Assembly (NCBI GenBank): GCA_905221605.1
Contig: CAJNDS010002533.1
Coordinates: 70,001 to 134,000, forward strand
Direction: 5' to 3'
DNA length: 64,000 nt
Origin: Symbiodinium natans
Taxonomy: Eukaryota > Sar > Dinophyceae > Suessiales > Symbiodiniaceae
The translations under genes were made by a program, and so were the position numbers. Below are positions 20,207-30,951 of the stretch, one piece after another; the first letter of the stretch is position 1, and every line of letters begins with the position of its first letter. The notes under the pieces were generated by a model, which saw nothing but the letters and a program-made list of their open reading frames with translations, made no database searches and was not told where the DNA came from.

Positions 20207-22130
20207 GCCCTAACTCTGGTCCATGTACCTAGAGAGTGCATGGCGCCCGCCTCTTGTGCAGGCACACATGCTTGTCGCAATAGTCATCCTCGGCCAATTC
20301 GGGTGTAGGATTCAGGGCAAATGCCCACAAAACCATACATCTTGTGAAGAAGCTCTAAGCCCTGAGCCACCCCCCAAAATAGGACCTCAAAGGCGTAGTT
20401 AGAATATATCCAAGCCGAAACCCTATAAGAGGCGGGGCGATTGACAAATTTGAAGAGGAGGGGGATTGTTCCCCCAATCCCAAGCTGTAGGCCTTGCATA
20501 CCCTCAAAACCTATAAAGCCATCCTGGACTAGGAGGAACCTAGGAATAAAGAGGTTGCCCATTTGGGTTTAAGGGGCGGCGTCTTAAGGGAACCTATACC
20601 CCGAAAACAAGGAAAGAAGGGCCTGCTCTGGGTCCTTTAGTAAGCCTAACCCCTAAAGCCCTCTGGAGCTTCTAACATCTGAAGCTAAGAAGCCCTGAAT
20701 CCTTTGAGTCACAACTACTGGCAAGACCCAGAATCCGAAAAACAGAAGCCAACCAACACCCACCGAGGCTAGGTTCCCCAGTACCCGAGAACAAGAAAGG
20801 CATATTAGTCTTTTGCAAGGGACGTCTATGGAACTAACTTGGGGTTTAGCGTTAGGGCTTAGGGTTTAGAAAGCTGAAGGAGAGAGGGTACCACTGAGTG
20901 GCCGGTTGGGAGCGCCAAAAACTGCGCCATTCGACCGTGGCTCGAGCGCGCACATGCGCATCGGCCAGTCGGAGCAGTCTCTCCAGGAACCACCTCGCCA
21001 CGCCAGTGATGTTCAGGGCTGGAGACCATGAAAGGTTTAGGGTTTAGGGTTTAGGGTTTAGGGTTTAGGGTTTAGGGTTTAGGGTTTAGGGTTTAGGGTT
21101 TAGGGTTTAGGGTTTAGGGTTTAGGGTTCATAAGGGTTTGGGAAACCGTAAAACTTGAAATCTGAAATGCGATAACTTCTAAAACCTGAAAATCTCACCC
21201 CTCAGCCTAACTCCCAGAACCCTAAACCTTGTACCCCTAAGACCTAAACCCTGAACCCCAAACCTTGTGCCCCAAATCCTAAAACGAACCTCAACTGTAG
21301 GCTCGACTGGTGGCGAGGAACTCATAATTATACGCCCCCCCCCCCCTACCCAAGCCCGCAGTCCTGAACCATTAAGCGTTTAGGGTTTAGGGTGTCGAGA
21401 TTTTTGGGTTCAGGTTCCATATGTTGCCATCCCGATCATGGCTATTATCGCTACTCTTGCCGTTCACGCTGCTACAGGGTTGCTACCGCTGCTGTTGCCC
21501 CTAAACCCTAAACCCTAAACCCTAAACCCTAAACCCTAAACCATGAACCAGGGCGAGCTGCAGGTCTCCGAGCAATCGATTTCCGAGCCCGGCGTCCAGA
21601 TCGGAGATCCTCTGAAGGGATTCCCACCTTGCTTCTTTTTAATTGATTTCTTGCTGGGGTTTAGGGTTTAGGGTTTAGGGTTTAGGGTTTAGGGTTTAGG
21701 GTTTGGGGTTTAGGGTTTAGGGTTTAGGGTTTAGGGTTTAGGGTTTAGGGTTTGGGGTTTCCAAAGGAGGGGCCCTTATAAGGGACCTTTGGAGTTCTTT
21801 GGAGGTTGCAGATGGGCTACTTAGGCATTTTGGGACTATAAGGTATATATAAGGGTTATACTAAGTATGGGGGCTTGTACGAACATGACCCACAATATAA
21901 TATAGACCCCCCCCCCAATAGTAGGAATCCCTTATAATGAGGACCCCAATAAGGTACCCCTAATTTCCAAGACCCCCGTATGGCTTGGGGCTTATGCGTG
22001 GGGGTTAGGGGTTGAGGGTTTGGGTTTGGTTTGGTGTCTTACAGTCTTGGGGTCTTCTGTGTTGTTTTTGCAATTTTGTGGCCTAAAGCCTTAAACCCTG
22101 AAACACCCCGAGCCCCTAAACCATTGTAAA
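20207..22130 (+). other. Plus-strand region with exon candidates and long heptamer runs
   Basis: Candidates: 20272-20393 (AHMLVAIVILGQFGCRIQGK, after TTGTGCAG), 21412-21500 (VPYVAIPIMAIIATLAVHAA, membrane-like, after GGTTCAG) and 21548-21658 (GELQVSEQSISEPGVQIGDP). The island 20870-21010 is open on both strands. Heptamer runs: 21034-21130 (about 14), 21500-21541 and 21656-21760. F6 pieces lie near 20575-20645 and 20760-20830 and an F9 copy at 21885-21985. Confidence 0.4.
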
Positions 22131-22208
22131 CAGGAGACCATTCAAGGGTGAACCGCAACTAGCTGACGATCACAACAGGGCTCAGTGGCTTAGTTCTGGC
22201 TTGCAGGT
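22131..22208 (+). CDS. Exon, unknown
   Basis: Acceptor GTAAACAG|G and donor CTTGCAG|GTGGAGCC bracket RRPFKGEPQLADDHNRAQWL then SSGLQ. The donor is a good match. Phase 2 in, phase 0 out. Family unknown. Confidence 0.4.
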
Positions 22209-22279
22209 GGAGCCACGGGGTTGAGGCTCTGTCGTGGAAGTCTTAAGGTTTTTGGGGCTTTTTGGGTTATGGGGTTTAG

Positions 22280-22491
22280 CATCGTCAGGGGGCCCGGATT
22301 GTTCAATCTACGAGAGGCGCAAGATGCAAGCTGTTGGACCCTTGTGAGCACTCATCTGCCCCGCTCGCGCGCTCGATCCGGAGAAGAACGGCCGTCTTCG
22401 TTGCCACCTTGAGGATTCCGAGAAGCTCGGAAGCTCTCACCCTCCAGTACCCAGGCTCCGAAAGGGCCCCAGAATCATGGGCCTAGACCAG
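22280..22491 (+). CDS. Coding region with two competing frames
   Basis: After CATCGTCAG a frame of 69 codons is open (GARIVQSTRGARCKLLDPCE...). From 22349 another frame reads CPARALDPEKNGRLRCHLED and SEKLGSSHPPVPRLRKGPRI up to a donor ACCAG|GTGCAT at 22492. Both look like protein. Which is used, and whether GTGAGC at 22344 is a donor, cannot be settled here. Confidence 0.4.
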
Positions 22492-22787
22492 GTGCATATG
22501 CCACAAAGACACCTGGAACACGAAGCCTCGAGCCGTAAGCACTAGCATCCTCAGGACACCAAGTATGTACACTCGCCCACGCTGAATATTGATGAGGAAG
22601 CCTAGGTTGTCTCACTAAACACTTCATATGAAGCCGAAACCCTAAACTTCTAAAATGGACCACTCGAACTTACTTCTAACCCTAAACCCTAAACCCTAAA
22701 CCCGACAAACTTTAGAGTATGAATCAAGGCCCTTCTTTAGAAGGACAGCATCATAGAGCCGCAGGAAAGGCGGGGCCACCCTAACTC

Positions 22788-22945
22788 AAGGCTCCTGGGT
22801 AGTACCTGCTAAGGGTACTATACTAGAACCCCCTAAACCCTAAACCCTAAACCCTAAACCCTAAACCCTAAACCCTAAACCCTAAACCCTAAACCCTAAA
22901 CCCTAAACCCAAAAAGGAACTACCTGGGAGCCCTCAGGTACTTCA
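22788..22945. mobile_element. F3 element with a heptamer run grown inside
   Basis: Left half GGCTCCTGGGTAGTACCTGC...AGTACTATACTAGAACCCCC and right half CCCAAAAAGGAACTACCTGGGAGCC match F3. Where other copies read CCCCTATAGCTAACCC, this one has about 13 CCCTAAA units (22816-22912). Confidence 0.75.
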
Positions 22946-22959
22946 CCTGATGCTTCAGG

Positions 22960-23029
22960 TACGGGGGCCTCTTCGCCTTCTTCGTGCTGATTCGGCGGAG
23001 CCTCTGGACAAAAACCCATGCGCCCTGAA
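22960..23029 (+). CDS. Exon candidate
   Basis: After GCTTCAG, two frames are open: LFAFFVLIRRSLWTKTHAP ending in TGA, and VRGPLRLLRADSAEPLDKNP continuing to the heptamer tract at 23038. No good donor is seen. Confidence 0.3.
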
Positions 23030-23037
23030 CAAAGCCC

Positions 23038-23095
23038 CTAAACCCTAAACCCTAAACCCTAAACCCTAAACCCTAAACCCTAAACCCTAAACCCC
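23038..23095 (-). repeat. (CCCTAAA)n tract
   Basis: About eight heptamers. Further runs follow at 23200-23295 (13-14 copies) and 23547-23675 (about 18 with CCCTGAA variants). Confidence 0.95.
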
Positions 23096-23138
23096 TCAAT
23101 CCCTGAACCCGAAACACTACACTAATCCCTACGCACAG

Positions 23139-25436
23139 GCCCGGGCGACTTGATTCTTTTGAGCCCTTGGGGTTCGCCACCCGTTGCCCTGCACACCTAA
23201 ACCCTAAACCCTAAACCCTAAACCCTAAACCCTAAACCCTAAACCCTAAACCCTAAACCCTAAACCCTAAACCCTAAACCCTAAACCCTAAACCCAAATC
23301 TCTCCCCTCCCCCACCCCGCCTCCTGTGGCACCGCCAAGAATCCCACAAGGGTTTACGGTGTAGGGTTTAGGGTCTTGAAGGCAGAGACCCCTCAAAAAG
23401 CTCCAACAGGGTTAAGGGTTTAGGGTTAAGGGTCTTGGGGCTGGGGTGTGGTTCGGGGCTTGAACTTAACAAGCTGTCCTTGGGTATATGTTGCTGGGAA
23501 GCCGCGAAGAACCCAATATTGAAGTAGCTGGAAGTACGGGGGCCAACCCTAAACCCTAAACCCTAAACCCTAAACCCTAAACCCTGAACCCTGAACCCTA
23601 AACCCTAAACCCTAAACCCTAAACCCTAAACCCTAAACCCTAAACCCTGAACCCTGAACCCTGAACCCTGAACCCAGAACCCAGAGCCGACCTCCCCAGA
23701 GCTGTAAGAAGGCCTCGCCGGCTTCGGGCAACTTGAAAGATGGGGGCCCGTGCCCTGGTTCAGGGTTTTAGGGTTTAGGGTTTGGGGAAGAACCCTAAAC
23801 CCTAAGCTCCAAACCCTAAACCCTAAACCCTAAACCCCAAACCCCTAAAGCCCCCAAACAAAAACCCTGACCGTGGGCTCCTACAGTAGATTCCTGCAGC
23901 TCGGCCGCTGTTGGCAGTGGAAAGGTTGGCCGCGAAGGTTGAGGCATGCGCTGCCAGAGCTATGGACCCCTCGTCCTGGGATGGGATCCTAAACCTTAAA
24001 CCTTACACCCAAAACCCAAAACCCTGAACCCCGGAAAAGTCTACAGGGTTCCAGGGCTTAGGTTTCGAAGGTGGGGAGTCTGATTTTTTTTTTTTGGGGG
24101 GGGGTTGAAAGTAGGTGAAAGTAGGCTAAAGCGTTTTGGAGCACATGGTTTAGGGTCTAGGGTTGAGGGCTGTGACCTTTGTAGGGCTCGCTGATGAAGG
24201 GTATAGGGGTTGTTAGTGGGCTTAGGGTTTACGATTAACAATCACTCCTCCAGGCTTCTGGGGCTTAGGTTTAGGAGATTCTTAGGGGCAGCTTGCTAAG
24301 TTCAAGCCCCGAACCTCCCTAAGCCCTAAACCCTAGCCCTAAACCCTAAACCCTAAACCCTCAACCCCAAACCCTAACCCCTAAACCGTCCGAGGATCTC
24401 CGTCGTGTGCGGAGGCAACCCGGCTGAGACCTGGGCCAGGTTTTCGAAGTTGTGGTAGGGTTGCAACCGCAACTCCTAGCTAAGTCTTCAATTGGGGTTT
24501 GGGTTTTGGGGTTTGCGGTTTAGGGTTCAGGGCTTAGGGTTTAAGGTTTAGGGCTTCGGACTTAGTGTCTTGGCAGCGCAGCAACCATACGATAAGAAGG
24601 GTACCTTATTTGTGGTTGGTTGCTTGATAAGGGAGCCATGAACCCAAAAAAAGGGTAAAGGGTACCACTGGGCTAGCAGGAAGCCTTGTTTTCGGGTTTA
24701 GGGTTTAGGGTTCTTAGCTAAGCCATAATCCCCCCCCTTTCGAAAACCTTGCATAAATACAATGTACTTTCAACCTGTTTTGAACACTTACCCGTCTTTG
24801 CATGGAGAATCAGCGACACCCTTCTAACGTCAAACAAGCTTTTAGTCCCGGGTCAGAATACCCACATGTAGGGAATGTACATTCCGCTACTAGCCCTTTT
24901 TGGGGCTTATAAGTGACCCTGAACCTAAACCCTATACAAAAAAGGGAAGAAGTATAATGGCCTACTCTGGGTCCTAGACTATCTGGTTGGATCATTTCTT
25001 GTCAGGCTCTGGAGCTGCGGAAATACATTTGGATTGGCACCAAGAGTCACTTTTTGCCGAAGAGATCCGAAGAGGAAGCCGTTGTTCACATTGGGTCGTA
25101 TAGGACATGCAGAAGCCAAATTACAAAGGTGCATACTTGCATAGCTTCAGGTAGATATCCTAGTCTCATCCCTAAAACCTGGACCGCAAACACAAACCCT
25201 AAACCTCAAACCCTGAACCTACCCATTCTCGGGAAGGCTACACCCCTGAACTCATCCGAACATCTTACTACATCCTCCAAGCACGACGAAGCCCTCAAAG
25301 TAGCGTGTTTAAGGCTGTGGGCACCTACAGTTCAGTCATACTTACCTCTTCATTTGTAGGCATCACCCATGAAAACTGTCGCCGAGCAGAGTACCAGATA
25401 CCTTGCGTAGTGGCTGATATATCTAACCTCCACTGA
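23139..25436 (+). CDS. Spliced gene, 3' part, 7 exons to stop
   Basis: In-phase exons: 23139-23182, 23685-23757 (or from 23700), 23900-23972, 24395-24439, 24566-24590, 25006-25150 and 25360-25436 (TGA). They total 160 codons including stop. The last two are the best: acceptors ATTTCTTGTCAG|GC and CTTCATTTGTAG|GC with pyrimidine tracts, donor CTTCAG|GTAGAT, and a split Gly codon. The intron 25151-25359 contains CCCTAAA-like units. Peptides include LAVERLAAKVEACAARAMDP, ISVVCGGNPAETWA and ITHENCRRAEYQIPCVVADI. The 24566-24590 exon uses a presumed GA donor and is weakest. The 145-nt exon is open in a second frame as well. Family not recognised; upstream exons probably lie within 16-23 kb. Confidence 0.5.
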
Positions 25437-25449
25437 AGTAAATAGCCAT

Positions 25450-25540
25450 GAACCCTAAACCCTAAACCCTAAACCCTAAACCCTAAACCCTAAACCCTAA
25501 ACCCTAAACCCTAAACCCTAAACCCTAAACCCTAAACCTG
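25450..25540 (-). repeat. (CCCTAAA)n tract
   Basis: About 13 perfect heptamers 14 bases after the stop codon at 25436, i.e. in the 3' flank rather than an intron. Confidence 0.95.
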
Positions 25541-25600
25541 AACCTTAAATTTTTAGGCTTGATCAGCCGAAAGGCCTGCAGCTACAGTCCACCATCTGCC

Positions 25601-25669
25601 ATGGCTTGCCACCGCCCCCGGCATTTCGCCGACGGGCAAAGCGCGGCTGGCAACACCACTCTCCGAGAG
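25601..25669 (+). CDS. First exon of a plus-strand gene
   Basis: ATG in strong context (CTGCCATGGCT) opens MACHRPRHFADGQSAAGNTT LRE, 23 codons, ending exactly at a donor GAGAG|GTGAGG. The intron then runs straight into about eleven TTTAGGG units (25676-25750). The frame is also open upstream (KACSYSPPSA), so the ATG might be internal to an exon. It lies 165 bases beyond the previous stop, in the same direction. Confidence 0.45.
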
Positions 25670-25744
25670 GTGAGGGTTTAGGGTTTAGGGTTTAGGGTTT
25701 AGGGTTTAGGGTTTAGGGTTTAGGGTTTAGGGTTTAGGGTTTAG

Positions 25745-25855
25745 GGTTTAGGTGGAGGGTAACCATCTTATAATGAACCTTCCATGGAGTTGGTTACTTG
25801 ATAAGGGAACCTGAACCCCCAAAAAGGGCAAACGTATACCACTGGGCTACCAAGA
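25745..25855. mobile_element. F6 small inverted-repeat element
   Basis: GGAGGGTAACCATCTTATAATGAACCTTCC..TGATAAGGGAACCTGAACCCCCAAAAAGGGCAAAC..ACCACTGGGCTACC. The 24590-24680, 61262-61350 and 61655-61735 copies share the AAGGGxACCACTGGGCT end; 14868-14990, 24895-24975, 34365-34475, 41655-41760 and 53230-53325 share the GGGCCTACTCTGGGTCCTAG end. These may be two subfamilies. Confidence 0.6.
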
Positions 25856-25989
25856 GTATGTAAGGTGTAGCTTCCGGATTTAGGTGTTCGGGGTTTATAG
25901 AAGTAAGGCCCTGATCTTCGGGCTTGAACAGCAAGCTACAATTGGTCCTAACGTTGCTTAGGCTCAAGATCCTTAGCCGTCGGGGCAAA

Positions 25990-27821
25990 ACCATTCTACA
26001 GTTGCCCCCTAAATCCTAGCAGGCACATAAGACCCCCATGCTCTTCGTGCAGTCTCGTGCTGGTCACTGGCCAACACACGCGGTGACGTCGGGATGCTGT
26101 TGTTTACATGCTTGTGCCCTACTCCTAGATCGGCTGAGGCCCGGGCGGTGACTCGTCTGCCCTGACTTTGCTGAATCGGGTGACTGCATTGCTTTTTCTT
26201 GTAGATGCCTTGTCTTGGCTAAAAAAAGGAAGCTGCGTCAACAAGGTTCCCTGGATCGAAATGATCTAGACCCGGGAGTAACCTAGGAATAACAAGGGTA
26301 CCCTTCTTGGTTTTAAGGGGATTATAAGGGAGCCCCAACCCTAACAACCCTAACAACCCTAACAACCCTAAACCCTAAACCCTAAACCCTAAACCCTAAA
26401 CCCTAAGGGAGCCCCAACCCTAACAAAAGGAAAAACGGGCCCACGCCCGGTCCTAGTTAAACAACCAAGCAGACCTTCGGCCGGCTGCCAACACGGGCGC
26501 TCAGGGTTGAGGGTTTGGACGTTTGGAGTCTTGCTTTATGCTTGATTGGGTTTATGGTTTATAGGGTTTAGGGTTTAGGGTTTAGGGTTTGGGGTTTAGG
26601 GTTTAGGGTTTAGGGTTTAGGGTTTAATTAGGGTTTAGGGTTCAGGGGTTCGGCCCGTTCGCAACGTGGCCCGTGTCCAACCTGGTCTGCTATCGATACG
26701 ACTGTTTTTGCGCCAGCCAGAAAAAAAACAAACCCCAAACCCTAAGGACACAGGGTTTAGGGTTTAGGGTTTAGGGTTTAGGGTTTAGGGTTTAGGGTTT
26801 AGGAACCCTAATAAAGGCAAAACAAAACCCCCAAACATAACCCCAAACAGGGGCGAAGGGGGGGGGCCATAACAGGTTCTAGTTCGACGCTGGTATGTGG
26901 CTATTCCGGTCTGGGGCTTTAGGGCATCCGGGGCCTTTAAGGCTTTGCGAGGGTTTAGGGTTTAGGGTTTAGGGTTTAGGGTTTAGGGTTTAGGGTTTAG
27001 GCGTTATGTAGGAGTCGAAGGTTTAGGGCTTCAGAGTTTAGGGTTTAGGGCTTCAGGGTGGCAGAGTCGGTTGAAGCTACTTCTCCAAAAATCTCTGAGG
27101 CCGGGTTAATTGCTCCCAGAAAAAAACAACATGAAACCCTTCAGCTCTCTCAACCTTGAACCCTTAACCTTCGACCCCAAACCAAACTCTAAACCCTACA
27201 CCCCAAACCCCACACCCCCATACCCAAAACTTCAAACCTTAAACCCCAAACCCTACACACCAAACCCTAAACCCCAAACCCCAAACCCTAAACTCCAAAC
27301 CCTAAGGCCCAAGCCCCAAACCCCAAACCCCAAACCCTAAATACTACACCCCAAACCTCTCGCGCAAACCTCAAACTCTAAACCCTACACCCCAAACCCT
27401 ACACCCAAACCCTGAACCCCTAACCCTACACCCTTAACCCCAAACCCTAAGCCCAAACCCTACAAACCCTAAACCCCACACCCCAAACCCTAAACCCCAA
27501 ACCCCAAACCCTAAACCCCACGCCCTAACCCCCAATTCCTAAACCCCAAACCCTAAATCATAAGCCATGGCATGCAGCGCCATCCCAACCAGTGGCACCT
27601 TCGGGGGCTGCAACTTTTGCAGCCAGTCGATGGAAACCTGGAGAGCCCAATACCCCACTTAATTGAGGGGTGTAGGGCTTAGGGTTTAGGGTTGAGGGCT
27701 TTGGGGTTTAGGGCTTTAGGGGTTTAGAGGTTTAGGGGAATATACCCTAATTGATACTATGGAGATCCTCAGTATGATGTAAGGTGTATATTCCTTACTT
27801 AAGGAAGGGCACATACTTCAG
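25990..27821 (+). other. Plus-strand exon candidates and heptamer introns
   Basis: 26070-26100: SRAGHWPTHA between TGCAG and GCG|GTGACG. 26213-26262: acceptor TTTTTCTTGTAG|AT, ALSWLKKGSCVNK, donor AACAAG|GTTCC; one of the best acceptors in the window. 26647-26715: GFGPFATWPVSNLVCYRYDC. 27577-27650: MACSAIPTSGTFGGCNFC SQ, Cys-rich. Heptamer runs at 26559-26640, 26754-26805 and 26948-27000, and a long degenerate CCCTAAA/CCCCAAA block at 27160-27560. An F5 element spans about 27640-27821. Confidence 0.4.
26268..26455. mobile_element. F6 element split by a heptamer tract with duplication
   Basis: F6 sequence GACCCGGGAGTAACCTAGGAATAACAAGGGTACC...GGGATTATAAGGGAGCC continues at ...CAAAAGGAAAAACGGGCCCACGCCCGGTCCTAG. 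Inside, 26348-26403 is CCCTAAC/CCCTAAA repeats, flanked by identical 23-bp copies at 26325-26347 and 26404-26426. Confidence 0.8.
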
Positions 27822-27920
27822 ACCCCTTTGGAGTCGAAGTCTTACGAGGCTTTCCTACTGATGCTTCGTCTTGCAAATGAAAGGATCGGGCCATCGAGTC
27901 CTTTGGAAACAGGGGGCACC
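27822..27920 (+). CDS. Exon, unknown
   Basis: ACTTCAG|ACC acceptor and ACC|GTAGGA donor bracket 33 codons in phase 0: TPLESKSYEAFLLMLRLANE then RIGPSSPLETGGT. Amphipathic helical start. The left edge touches the end of an F5 element, so the acceptor may be element-derived. Not recognised. Confidence 0.45.
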
Positions 27921-28238
27921 GTAGGAAAGCCCCTAAACCCTAAACCCTAAACCCTCTTAAACCCCAAGCACTCTAAAACCTAAACCCTAAACCCTAAACC
28001 CTAAACCCTAAACCCTAAACCCTAAACCCCAAGCCCTATGCGTTTAGAGACGGCAACACCGACAGGGCCCTAAACTGTAAACCCTAACTCACAACTCACA
28101 GGGCAAAGCATGGTAGGCTGCGCAGTAGCAACGCTTTAGGGCTGAGGGTTGCATAGGGTTGACCTAGGGATACCCTAAACCCTAAACCCTAAACCCTAAA
28201 CCCTAAACCCTGACTTGGGATTTTCCCCCATAAAGCAG

Positions 28239-28279
28239 GGAAATGTGCGTGACTATTGGGCACACGCGCCCTTCTTAAG
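28239..28279 (+). CDS. Short exon
   Basis: AAAGCAG|GGA acceptor, GNVRDYWAHAPFL, then a near-ideal donor CTTAAG|GTACAAG. Phase 0 in, phase 2 out. Confidence 0.4.
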
Positions 28280-28435
28280 GTACAAGGCTCCCAAGAGAGC
28301 ACAACAGTTTAGAGTTTCGGGTTTAGGGTTTCGGGCTTACGGGATCCTTACTATGACTATGACGGAATGATCTCTTTGTGGGTTCTAGTCTATTTACCTC
28401 CCTAAACCCTAAGCACTAAACGCCAACCCCTCAAA

Positions 28436-28507
28436 ATGATGGAGCTCAATGGTCGCCTTGGGGCAGTTCGGCGCGCTTGCAGGCGCCGCCCTGCCATGGG
28501 CAACCAG
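28436..28507 (+). CDS. Possible first exon
   Basis: ATG opens MMELNGRLGAVRRACRRRPA MGNQ, 24 codons, to a donor AACCAG|GTTTCA. The minus strand is also open here (MAGRRLQARRTAPRRP), so the strand is uncertain. It is the last plus-oriented candidate before the minus block. Confidence 0.3.
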
Positions 28508-28512
28508 GTTTC

Positions 28513-28587
28513 ATCCACAAACAAACAACTTAGGGTTTAGGGTTTAGGGTTTAGGGTTTAGGGTTTAGGGTTATCCACAAACAAACA
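28513..28587. repeat. Heptamer tract between 15-bp direct repeats
   Basis: ATCCACAAACAAACA occurs at 28513-28527 and 28573-28587. The 45 bases between are TTAGGG-phase heptamers (ACTTAGGG(TTTAGGG)5GTT). Confidence 0.95.
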
Positions 28588-28663
28588 GCACGTATGAAGC
28601 TATACGAAGCCCTTGGATCCTCATCCCTCTCTCTCTCTCTCTGTCTTTGTGTCACTGACTCAC

Positions 28664-28908
28664 TCATGAACTCACTTCCTCCCTCCTTCTTTCGCCCTCT
28701 CCCTCTCCATCGAGATTCTCCTGCAGCTGCTTCTTCTCCATGCGCTCGATGTGGGACCCTGCGAGAAACCCTAAACCCTAAAACCCTAAACCCTAAACCC
28801 TAAAACCCTAAACCCTAAACCCTAAACCCTAAAACCCTAAAACCCTAAACCCTGAAACCCTAAAAGCCTGAACCGCTTCCGATCTGCCACTCTCTGCGCG
28901 TGCGGGCC
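28664..28908 (-). CDS. Gene 3' end, two exons, coiled-coil-like
   Basis: Exons 28908-28874 and 28758-28664 (TGA) join across a phase-1 intron (28873-28759) that is mainly CCCTAAA units. Acceptors TCCCAG|GG and TCTCGCAG|GG; donor GAAGCG|GTTCAG. The peptide ARTRREWQIGS G SHIERMEKKQLQEN continues to GEGEGERRREEVSS. It is Glu/Lys/Arg-rich and helix-forming. The plus strand is open over part of it but without matching splice sites. It marks the left edge of the minus block. Confidence 0.5.
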
Positions 28909-28915
28909 CTGGGAT

Positions 28916-29010
28916 GACCCTAAACCCTAAACCCTAAACCCTAAACCCTAAACCCTAAACCCTAAACCCTAAACCCTAAACCCTAAACCCTAAACCCTAA
29001 ACCCTAAACC
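28916..29010 (-). repeat. (CCCTAAA)n tract
   Basis: About 13 heptamers, next to the exon 28908-28874. Opposite-orientation TTTAGGG units follow at 29080-29135. Confidence 0.95.
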
Positions 29011-29156
29011 CCTAGGGACTCCACTGATTGTGGTACTGGCCCATGCCCTGCTCTGCCCCTGCCATCCATGGCACCCAACAAGGGTTTAGGGTTTAGGGTT
29101 TAGGGTTTAGGGTTTAGGGTTTAGGGTTTAGGGTTTGGGGTCAACAGGCCAGGGTG

Positions 29157-29335
29157 CTCCGACTCTCCCTCTCTCTCCCTCACTCTCACACGCTCTCCCT
29201 CTCTCTCACTCTCTCTCACTCTCGCTCACTCTCTCTCACTTTCTCTAACTCTCTCTCACTCTCTCTCACTCTCTCTCACTCACTCTCAAACGCTCTCTCT
29301 CTCTCTCTCACTCGATCTCTATATCTCTCTCTGTG
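29157..29335. repeat. CT/CA microsatellite
   Basis: CTCTCTCACTCTCTCTCACT-type repeats. The leucine/serine ORFs in it are artefacts. On the minus strand it follows an exon candidate (about 29405-29345, ASFDTVDVLGLCVALTTSRH, acceptor GTTGTGCAG|GC). Confidence 0.9.
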
Positions 29336-29920
29336 TCTGGATGTAGTCAAAGCGACACACAGCCCTAACACGTCAACTGTGTCGAAGCTTGCCTGCACAA
29401 CTTTCCAACCCAAAGAGGCACCCCGAGTCTAATTCAGACCCTAAACCCTAAACCCTAAACCCTAAAACCCTAAAACCCTAAACCCTAAACCCTAAACCCT
29501 AAACCCTAAACCCTAAACCCTAAACCCTAAACCCTGAACCCTGAACCCTAAACCCATACACGCTAGCCTGAGCCCGAAAAAGGCTGCAAATGCCACGCCC
29601 CTGAGCTTTTCCTGGGTCTGCCAGATTAGGGTTTATGCTTAGAGACTTAGGGGCTTAGGGGCTTAGCGGTTTAGGGGTTTTAGGGTTCAGGGGTAGGGGA
29701 TTAGGTTTAGGGGTTTAGGGTTAAGGGGTTTAGGGTTTAGGGCTTCTGGCTTCGGGGTTTCATGTAGTGGTTTAGGGTTTAACTTAGTGGTTTAGGGTGC
29801 ATGGCCACAAGGCTTAGAGTCTTAGAGTGCGGGGTCCTGGCCCCTAAACCCTAAACCCTAAACCCTAAACCCTAAACCCTAAACCCTAAACCCTAAACCC
29901 TAAACCCTAAACCCTAAACC

Positions 29921-30030
29921 CTAACGGCCTTTTCGACTCAGCTTCCGCCCCGCCGGGCCGCGTCGGCGCTGCTGCAGCTCCTGCGCCTTCCCACGGATTT
30001 GGGTCAGGCAGTGGTTTCGGACAATGTTGC
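29921..30030 (-). CDS. Terminal exon, basic protein
   Basis: Minus frame NIVRNHCLTQIRGKAQELQQ RRRGPAGRKLSRKGR ends at TAG 29923-29921. The stop lies at the junction with a CCCTAAA tract. It is rich in Arg/Lys/Gln and helix-forming, so nucleic-acid binding is possible but unproven. The 5' edge is not fixed; the TATG microsatellite begins just beyond 30040. Confidence 0.4.
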
Positions 30031-30065
30031 TTTTCCCTCCATATGTATATGTATATGTATATGTA

Positions 30066-30100
<35 letters not shown>

Positions 30101-30867
30101 ATGTGTATATGTATATGTATAGGTATATGTATGTATGTCTGTCTGTATGTATGTAGATATAATATTAAACAAATAAATAAACAAATTAATCAATTAATTC
30201 GTTAAGAAGTAAATAAATACATAAATAAATAAATATATATATATATATATAACTTTTCGTATCTATTTATTTTCGAAAAAAAGTATTTGAAACATGGTTC
30301 CCAGTAGGTGGTTTGGGGTTTAGGGCTTGGGCGTGCAATGAAAAGGGGTGGGCACACCACCTTTCAAAAGCGAACTCCGAACAATCCTTTCTCCATGTTC
30401 TCATAAAACCCAAAATCCTAAACCCTAAACCCTCAACGATGGCTTACAGAGTTTATAGGGTTGTAAGCTCTCAGACGCGCACACCGCCAACCTCGACTCA
30501 ACCCCTGTGGGCGTTTAGGATCTAGAGATGATCCTCCACCCTTCAACACCTTAGGGTTTAGGGTTTAGGGTTTAGGGTCTTAAGATGGTAGGCCCATCTA
30601 ACCTTAAAAAGGACCCTAACAGAACCCTTCAGAACCCTCAGCCCTCAACCGTCAAACCCTCCAAAAAGCCCTTACACCCTAGACCCAAGCCACGAACCCG
30701 GCAACCCTACACCCCGCACCCTATCAACCCTGTCAACCCTGAAACCCTACACCCTAAAATACCCAACCCTAAACCCTAAACCCTAAACCCTACACCCTAA
30801 ACCCTAAACCCTAAAACCCTAAACCCTAAACCCTAAACCCTGAACCCTAAACCCTAAACCCTAAACC

Positions 30868-30951
30868 CTAGGCGAAGCCTGGGCTGGCTCTGTTCTGTGC
30901 CGCGCGCTGGAGCCAGGTATCGGGCACCAGGATCGGGTCGACGATGGGCCT
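30868..30951 (-). CDS. Exon, unknown
   Basis: AACCCAAAG|AGG acceptor, then RPIVDPILVPDTWLQRAAQN RASPGFA and TAG formed at the edge of the CCCTAAA tract. It either ends the protein here or uses a GC donor just before the stop (TTC|GCCTAG). Clearly protein-like composition. Not recognised. Confidence 0.45.
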   Translation of the reverse strand, partial: RPIVDPILVPDTWLQRAAQNRASPGFA

